Assembly: GCA_963738665.1 (NCBI GenBank)
Contig: CAVTXL010000003.1
Coordinates: forward strand, 1,178,001-1,242,000
Reading direction: 5' to 3'
Origin: JABDGM01 sp963738665
Lineage (GTDB): Bacteria; Planctomycetota; Planctomycetia; Pirellulales; Lacipirellulaceae
DNA length: 64,000 nt
Shown: positions 59,066 to 64,000 of the stretch, in pieces
Numbering within the stretch: the stretch's first letter is position 1
Layout: the number at the start of each line of letters is the position of its first letter
The notes under the pieces: model-generated
What the model was told of the DNA's origin: nothing
Databases searched by the model: none
What the model saw: only the letters and a program-made list of their open reading frames with translations
Translations under genes and position numbers: made by a program

Positions 59066-60220
59066 TCAATGTGAGCGAGTCCCTGCTCCCCGCTCCCGGC
59101 TCCCTCCTCCCTGCACCTTTCCATGCACGTAGATATCGCCGTCGAGCTCTTCGATTGCATAATCTCGCAGCGCAGGCGCATCCGCCATTCGTTCAATTCC
59201 CGCGCCGCCGATCGGAGTAACTGCTGCAGCGCCGCCTGCGAACTTTGGGGCGATGAACACGTGCACTTCGTCAATCAATCGCGCGTCCAACAGCGTCCCC
59301 AACAATTGCCCGCCTCCCTCCACGAGCACGTTCGTCATCCGCCGCCGCCCAAGTTCGTCGAGCAACTGTTCTGCCCTTCTGGCGTGAGCGATTCCGTCGC
59401 ACGGCAGAATTTCTACACCGCTTTTCACCAGCCCCTGGCAGCGCTCGCGGCGCCTCCTCTCCCACCGCCACCAGCACCGGCACGTCTCGCGCCGTCTGCA
59501 CCAGCCGACTGGGTCGCGCCAGCGTCGCGCGTGAATCGACCACCACCCGCGTCGCCACGCGCTTTACATCGCTCAAATCCAATGGCCGCGCCGTGAGCAA
59601 CGGGTCATCCGCCCGCGCCGTGCCGCTCCCCACCATGATCGCGTCAACCCGCCCGCGCAGCCCGTGCACCACCCGCCGCGACGCCTCGCTCGAGATCCAC
59701 CGGCTGTCGCCGGTGCGCGTCGCGATCTTGCCGTCCAACGTCATCGCCCATTTGGCGATCAGCCACGGCCGGCCCGTCGTCACGAGCTTGCGAAACGGCG
59801 CAATCAACCGCTGCCCCGCCGCAGCCGCCACGCCCATGTCGCACCGCACGCCGGCCGCCTTCAACTCCGCAATACCGCGGCCGCACACGTGTGAAAACGG
59901 ATCTTCGGCTGAAATGACGACCCGCGCCACGCCCGCCTGCAAAATCGCCGTGGTGCATGGCGGGGTCTTCCCTTCATGGCAGCACGGCTCCAGCGTGACG
60001 TACAATGTCGCCCCGCGGGCCGCTTCGCCCGCGTCGGCCAGGGCGGCCGCCTCCGCATGCGGCCCGCCAAATCGCTCATGATATCTCTCGCCCACAATCT
60101 CGCCGGCACGCACGACGACCGCGCCGACCATTGGGTTCGGCTCGACCAGCCCTTGGCCGAGCGTCGCCAGCGCCAGCGCCGGGCCATGATGGCGTCGTCT
60201 TCGTCAGCCGCTAGAGACAA
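59066..60220 (-). CDS. ribD: bifunctional riboflavin deaminase/reductase RibD (frameshifted)
   Basis: Carries out the deamination and reduction steps of riboflavin synthesis after GTP cyclohydrolase II. Deaminase: VEPNPMVGAVVV, HAEAAAL zinc site, TLYVTLEPCCHEGKTPPC. Reductase: KWAMTLDGKIATRTGDSRWI, AIMVGSGTARADDPLLTAR; then, after a shift near 59430, NVLVEGGGQLLGTLLDARLI. The N-terminus joins near 60180. Start taken as TTG 60220 with GAGGG upstream, giving the N-terminal DEDDAIMARALALA expected for RibD; ATG 60187 is an alternative. The tail after DIYVHGKVQ (GGGSRERGAGTRSH) is repeat-derived. Corrected length about 380 residues. Confidence 0.85.
59079..59117. repeat. GGGAGCA-type repeat forming the 3' end of ribD
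   Basis: CCCTGCTCCCCGCTCCCGGC followed by TCCCTCCTCCCTGCACC. Encodes the last residues of RibD. Same word family as the insertion in uvrA at 50510-50576. Confidence 0.6.
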
Positions 60221-60236
60221 GTTGGGCCACCCTCGA

Positions 60237-62356
60237 TTAGGACGGTGTCCACAGCGCCGATTTTCCGCCCGCCGGTCGATCGCCATCCGGCGTCCAGATG
60301 CGGCTGGCAGGCTCGGCGCCCGCGCCCACCGGCACTCCACCTGCCTCCTCCTCCGCCAATTCGTCTTCGAAATCTTCCTCACGAATCGCCTGCAGGCGAT
60401 ACAACAGGCGATACAGCGCTGCTGCCACGTCAGGATTGTCCGGATGTTCGCGATTGATCCGCGCCAGTAGCGCACTTGCCTGCTCGCCGTTGCCCGCTTT
60501 GATGTGCTCTTCCAATTCGGCCAGGTCCCAAACAACCGTCAGCTCGTGGGCCGCTTCGCAGCGGCGACGCGCTTCGCCCACGAGCGCTATCGCTTTGTCG
60601 GGGTCAGTTTCCAGCGCAATCATCCGCCGATACGCCTCGCGCGGCGGAATCCGCTCGGCCAACGATGGCCGCCGCACCACCTCCCGCGCGAGATGCACCG
60701 TTGCGGCGGCAGCACCGGTCAGCATTGCCCGGCGATAAAGAGCCACCAGATCGTCGTCCGAAAGCTTATCCGCCTCGAGCCGCGTCACCCGCGCCAACGA
60801 TAAGGTCGCCACGTCCGCCGTTGGCTCGATCGGCGCCGGCTGCGGCAACCCCAGCTTCGGCGCAGTTCGCGAATGATCGCGTCGTGCTGGCCGCTCGAGC
60901 CCTGCTCCAGCACGAGTACGGCCGCCAGCAGTGGAATTCGCAACTCGGCAGCTTCTGCCGCTTCGTGGGGTGTCTTTCCACCCAGCGCCGGCCGCGGAAT
61001 CTCCGGCCAGCGATCGACGATTGCTTTCCGCAACTCGTCGTCGGCCAGCTTTCGCCGCACGTCCGGCGGCGTGTCGTCCGGAACGTGCCAACGGCGATTC
61101 ATCGCCACTTGCGTCGGCGAAATTGCTCCCACGACTCGCTCGTCATACTCCGTTGCCAGCGTGTCGCCGGCGATCGACGTCAGCGTGGCTATCGCTCTGT
61201 CGAATTCCGGGCCTTTGTCGGTCGTCAGTTCCAGCCGCTCGCGGCGATCGGTCTGACGGCCATACACGGCCACTACTCCGATAAACTCCGGCACGTCGGC
61301 AAGGTCGAGTCCCACCCCCGTTGCCGGCTGGGGCCGATCGAGTAGCAAATACGTGTGCCGTGGCCGGGGCTGACCCTCGTCCGTCGCCGTCGGTTCCAAA
61401 TCATACGTCGCCAGCCGCCGGTCGGCCGAAAACCGCGCGACCAATTCGTCGAGGACGTTGACGTCATACGTTCGCATGACCGAATCGATCGGCTGCTCCT
61501 TTAATTCCGGATCAAGCAGTTGCCCGACCGCCTCTGCTTCGACAGCATCGTCCAGCGGCACTTCGAGTTGCGCAAAGCCGTGCAGCCCCGCCACCAATGC
61601 CCGCTCGTCGGCGAGCCAGCCGCCTAGCACAGCTCGGTTGTAGACCAGTGACGGATCGGCGCCGTATTGCTGGCCCAGCCGGTCGACAATCGCCACCGCC
61701 TCGCGCCATCGGCCGTTGTCGGCCAGCCGCGACGCCTCGTCCGCCTCCTTCCGCCAGGGCGCGCCCTCCGGCCAGTGTCGGAATCGGAGCTGATCGCGGA
61801 GCAGCGGCGGCAGCCCGGAATAGTGATTCAACCCCACAAGTAGCTCGCGGGCCCGCACGTCTTCCGGTGGGGCGATCACCGCGTGCAGCCACAAGTAGGC
61901 CTGGGCCGCCACGATGTGGCCCGCCCCGAGTAGCGCACTTCCCACGGCCCCCAGCGCTTCGTACACGCGATGCGGCATCTCGCGATCCACCAGCGCCAGC
62001 GCTTTCTGCAACTCGTCCCCCGCGGCGCGGGCACCGTCGTCGCCGTCCTGCTGTGCGAAATAAAGCGCGCGGCTGGCGTGCGCCGTCGGACTGTCCGCGT
62101 GTTTGGCGACGAATTCATCGACCGTGGCCCGCGCCGCCTCGATTTCATCCAGTGAGATTTCCAGCGTCGCTTTCAGGTCCAGTAGCGACGCCCGCCCTGG
62201 GTGTGCGGCCAGCGACTGCTCGACGTGCCGCAGCGCAGCCCGCGGCTGATCGCCGTTGATCATGCGGTGAATTTTCTCGATGTCGCCCGCCAAATCGGCG
62301 CAGCAAAACTTGAGTTTTTTGCCGCTACCGCAAGGGCACAAGCCGTAAGGATCCAT
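60237..62356 (-). CDS. SEC-C zinc-motif protein with TPR-like helical repeats (frameshifted)
   Basis: N-terminal SEC-C zinc site MDPYGLCPCGSGKKLKFCC (as at the C-terminus of SecA), followed by helical TPR-like sequence (AALRHVEQSLAAHPGRASLL, AAGDELQKALALVDREMPHR). The C-terminal part (RVTRLEADKLSDDDLVALYR, then DPDKAIALVGEARRRCEAAH) comes after a shift near 60860. Corrected length about 705 residues. The isolated SEC-C module binds zinc; the protein's role is unknown. Starts considered: ATG 62356 (GAG 6 bases upstream) or 62362. It lies 16 bases upstream of ribD on the same strand. Confidence 0.75.
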
Positions 62357-62579
62357 TGACATCTCGCCCATCCACGCTGCTTGGCTTGACTGGTACCTCT
62401 CCACGTCGCGACCACCACGTGGCCGGCGGCCCCCGCGACCATTTTAACAAATGGTGGGCCGCGGAGAGAGGGGCAAAAAGGCACTCGCCGCGCGTTCCAC
62501 CCGCACGCCCAATCTCTTGCTTCCGCCGCTCCTATCTTTTTCTTTTACTCTGCTGCTCGATTGCTTTTCCGCCCTCCCC

Positions 62580-63637
62580 CTACTTCGCTGCCAGCTCGCC
62601 GCGCTTCTTCCGAACGAGCTCGAGCAGCGCCTTCTGCGGATCGGCGAATTTTGCCACGCCCTCTTTCATCAACTGCGCCTCGAGCTTCGCCTGATCGACT
62701 TGGGAATCGATTTCCGCCAGCACGCTCGCCGGCGGCATTTCGTCAACCGTGCGGCGGAACGTCAGACCGCTCTTTTCGACGGCCTCGTTCGTCGCCGGCG
62801 GATTCGTCTGAATATCGCTCCCCGCCAGCGCAATGACGTACTTCCACGGCGGGTCGCTGGGCAGCTTCGTGCCGGTGCTGGCGAAAATGATCTCCTGCGC
62901 AAGTGGCGTCGCATGCCGGCCCCAAAACTTCTGGTTCGAATGCCACAACCGCTTCGCGCCGACGATCCCCACTAGGCCCTGTGCTTCCGGCGACAGTTCC
63001 GGCACGTGTCTTTCGGTGTACACGTCCACGCGCGAAATAAAGATGCTGTAGACGCTCTTGAAGCCCTCCAGCGACTTTCGCCGCTGCGCACCGCGCCAAA
63101 TCGCGTCCCGGGCCGCCTCATACTGCCGCATCGTGAAGATCAGCGTCACGTTGATCGTCACGCCGCTCGCCGCCAACTCCTCGAGCGCCCCAATGCCGCC
63201 CGGTGTCGCGGGCACCTTGATCATCCGATTGCGGTGGTCGGCCGACCACCGCTTTCCCAGCTCGATATACTGCGCCGACCGCTCCGCTGGCGACATCGTG
63301 CAGCCGCGATCTTCCAGCAGCGGATCGAGCTCGAAACTCACGTAACCATCGTTTCCGTTCGTTGCTTCCCAACACGGCAGAAACACTTCCTGCGCCAGCG
63401 CACCACCTGGTCGGTCAATTGCCATGCCGCCTCCGCGTCGGAGAGCGATTTCTCACGCAGCAGCTCGGCCAGCCGGCCGTCATAGCGGCCGCTCTTGATC
63501 AAATCGCTAATAATGATCGGATTCGACGTCGCGCCGGTCGCGCCCAGGGCGCGGTTTTCACGCACCAAGTCGGGGTCGACCGAGTCCAGCCAGAGCTTTG
63601 TTCCGGTTGCGATCAGCGATTCGAGCGGAGATGTCAT
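62580..63637 (-). CDS. tal: transaldolase (frameshifted)
   Basis: Transfers a dihydroxyacetone unit in the pentose phosphate pathway. N-terminus MTSPLESLIATGTKLWLDSV with the SNP motif ATGATSNPIIISDLIKSGRY. After a shift near 63395, AQEVFLPCWEATNGNDGYVS, the Schiff-base lysine in RMIKVPATPGGIGALEELAA and INVTLIFTMRQYEAARDAIW follow; IFISRVDVYTERHV and KYVIALAGSDIQTNPPATNE continue. AGGAGCTAGCA precedes ATG 63637. Corrected length about 350 residues, typical of the longer transaldolase group. The symbol is by family. Confidence 0.85.
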
Positions 63638-63972
63638 TGCTAGCTCCTAATAGCAGGCAGCGATGCCGTCAACTGGGTCCGCATCATAACATCCGTGGGC
63701 ACCCGAGTGGTACCTATCACCGGTAAAGATGCCGAAGCTACGCCGACCTCGTAAACAGCACAGACTTTTCCGATAAACGCAATTTTAGCGATTTGGCGGA
63801 TTTTGCCGGTTATTTCTACATTGCGGGCCCCCGCCGCCGATGATCCATTCCCGGCGGACCGTCCGCGTTCGCGGCCGGTCGCCTCTGGCAATTGTTGCCC
63901 GGCGTTTTCCGCCGTCAATTTGCCGCCAGTTTACGAAGCGGCTGTGCTGGGTTGGTTGTGAGGAGTGAATCG
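63638..63972. other. 335-bp gene-free region
   Basis: Upstream of the transaldolase start. AT-richer sequence near 63760-63830 (AAACGCAATTTTAGCGATTT) may be a promoter. No repeat or RNA recognised. Confidence 0.35.
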
Positions 63973-64000
63973 GTGACACACGCGGCCCGATACGTCGGCG
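63973..64000 (+). CDS. possible start of a plus-strand gene, cut by the window end
   Basis: GTG at 63973 with AGGAG 8 bases upstream (63961-63965), encoding MTHAARYVG before the sequence ends. Too short to identify; called from the ribosome-binding site alone. Confidence 0.3.

Noticed and set aside
1..64000. Treating frameshifted genes as pseudogenes
   Set aside because: Protein sequence stays conserved on both sides of nearly every shift with no accompanying deletions, so sequence error is the simpler reading; they are reported as CDS with shift positions.

Overview
The window looks like a chromosomal segment of a planctomycete, probably a Pirellulales-type member. The evidence is high G+C, a DUF1559 prepilin-like protein with a type IV-pilin leader, a glycine-rich 'mu-protocadherin'-type secreted repeat protein, an arylsulfatase, a leucine-rich-repeat membrane protein and a giant tandem-fused UvrA. 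Intergenic regions are full of short palindromic repeats. The assignment rests on gene content only. No rRNA, tRNA, CRISPR array, prophage or IS element was recognised.

Layout. 1-6.3 kb: end of a glycosyltransferase, a heavy-metal P-type ATPase, a beta-propeller/MoaD pair, a NucS-like nuclease and a DUF433/DUF5615 toxin-antitoxin pair. 6.5-16.1 kb: a minus-strand run of small stress-type proteins (DUF1579, DoxX, two SRPBCC, two VOC, three YciI/DGPF), then an ECF42-type sigma factor with TPR tail and a hybrid histidine kinase. 16.3-17.3 kb: a barnase-like RNase and its barstar inhibitor. 17.9-22.5 kb: cydAB, a DsrE protein, an MddA-like thiol methyltransferase and a divergent TetR regulator. 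22.5-30.1 kb: alginate-lyase-like protein, YceI, two methyltransferases, a 190-bp inverted repeat and three small proteins. 30.4-33.4 kb: a coupled three-gene operon (methyltransferase, FAD oxidoreductase, type III polyketide synthase). 33.8-36.8 kb: a MacB/Lol-type ABC exporter. 36.9-45.0 kb: secreted proteins, including an SppA relative without its catalytic dyad, a HAD phosphatase and a sulfatase. 45.4-49.6 kb: RsmC-like and RlmI-like methyltransferases and the DUF1559 protein. 49.8-57.0 kb: fused double UvrA with a C-terminal extension. 57-64 kb: LRR protein, RibD, a SEC-C/TPR protein and transaldolase.

Two features run through the whole window. First, many unmistakable genes are broken by one- or two-base indels that leave the protein continuous in another frame. 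They are very dense in uvrA, cydAB and the sigma factor and absent from several long genes. I read these as probable long-read consensus errors rather than gene decay, and I give each gene its full corrected span with approximate shift positions. Second, several palindromic repeat families lie both between genes and, in frame, inside genes (uvrA, the P-type ATPase, the oxidoreductase and ribD tails). This is the most unusual biology I can see here.
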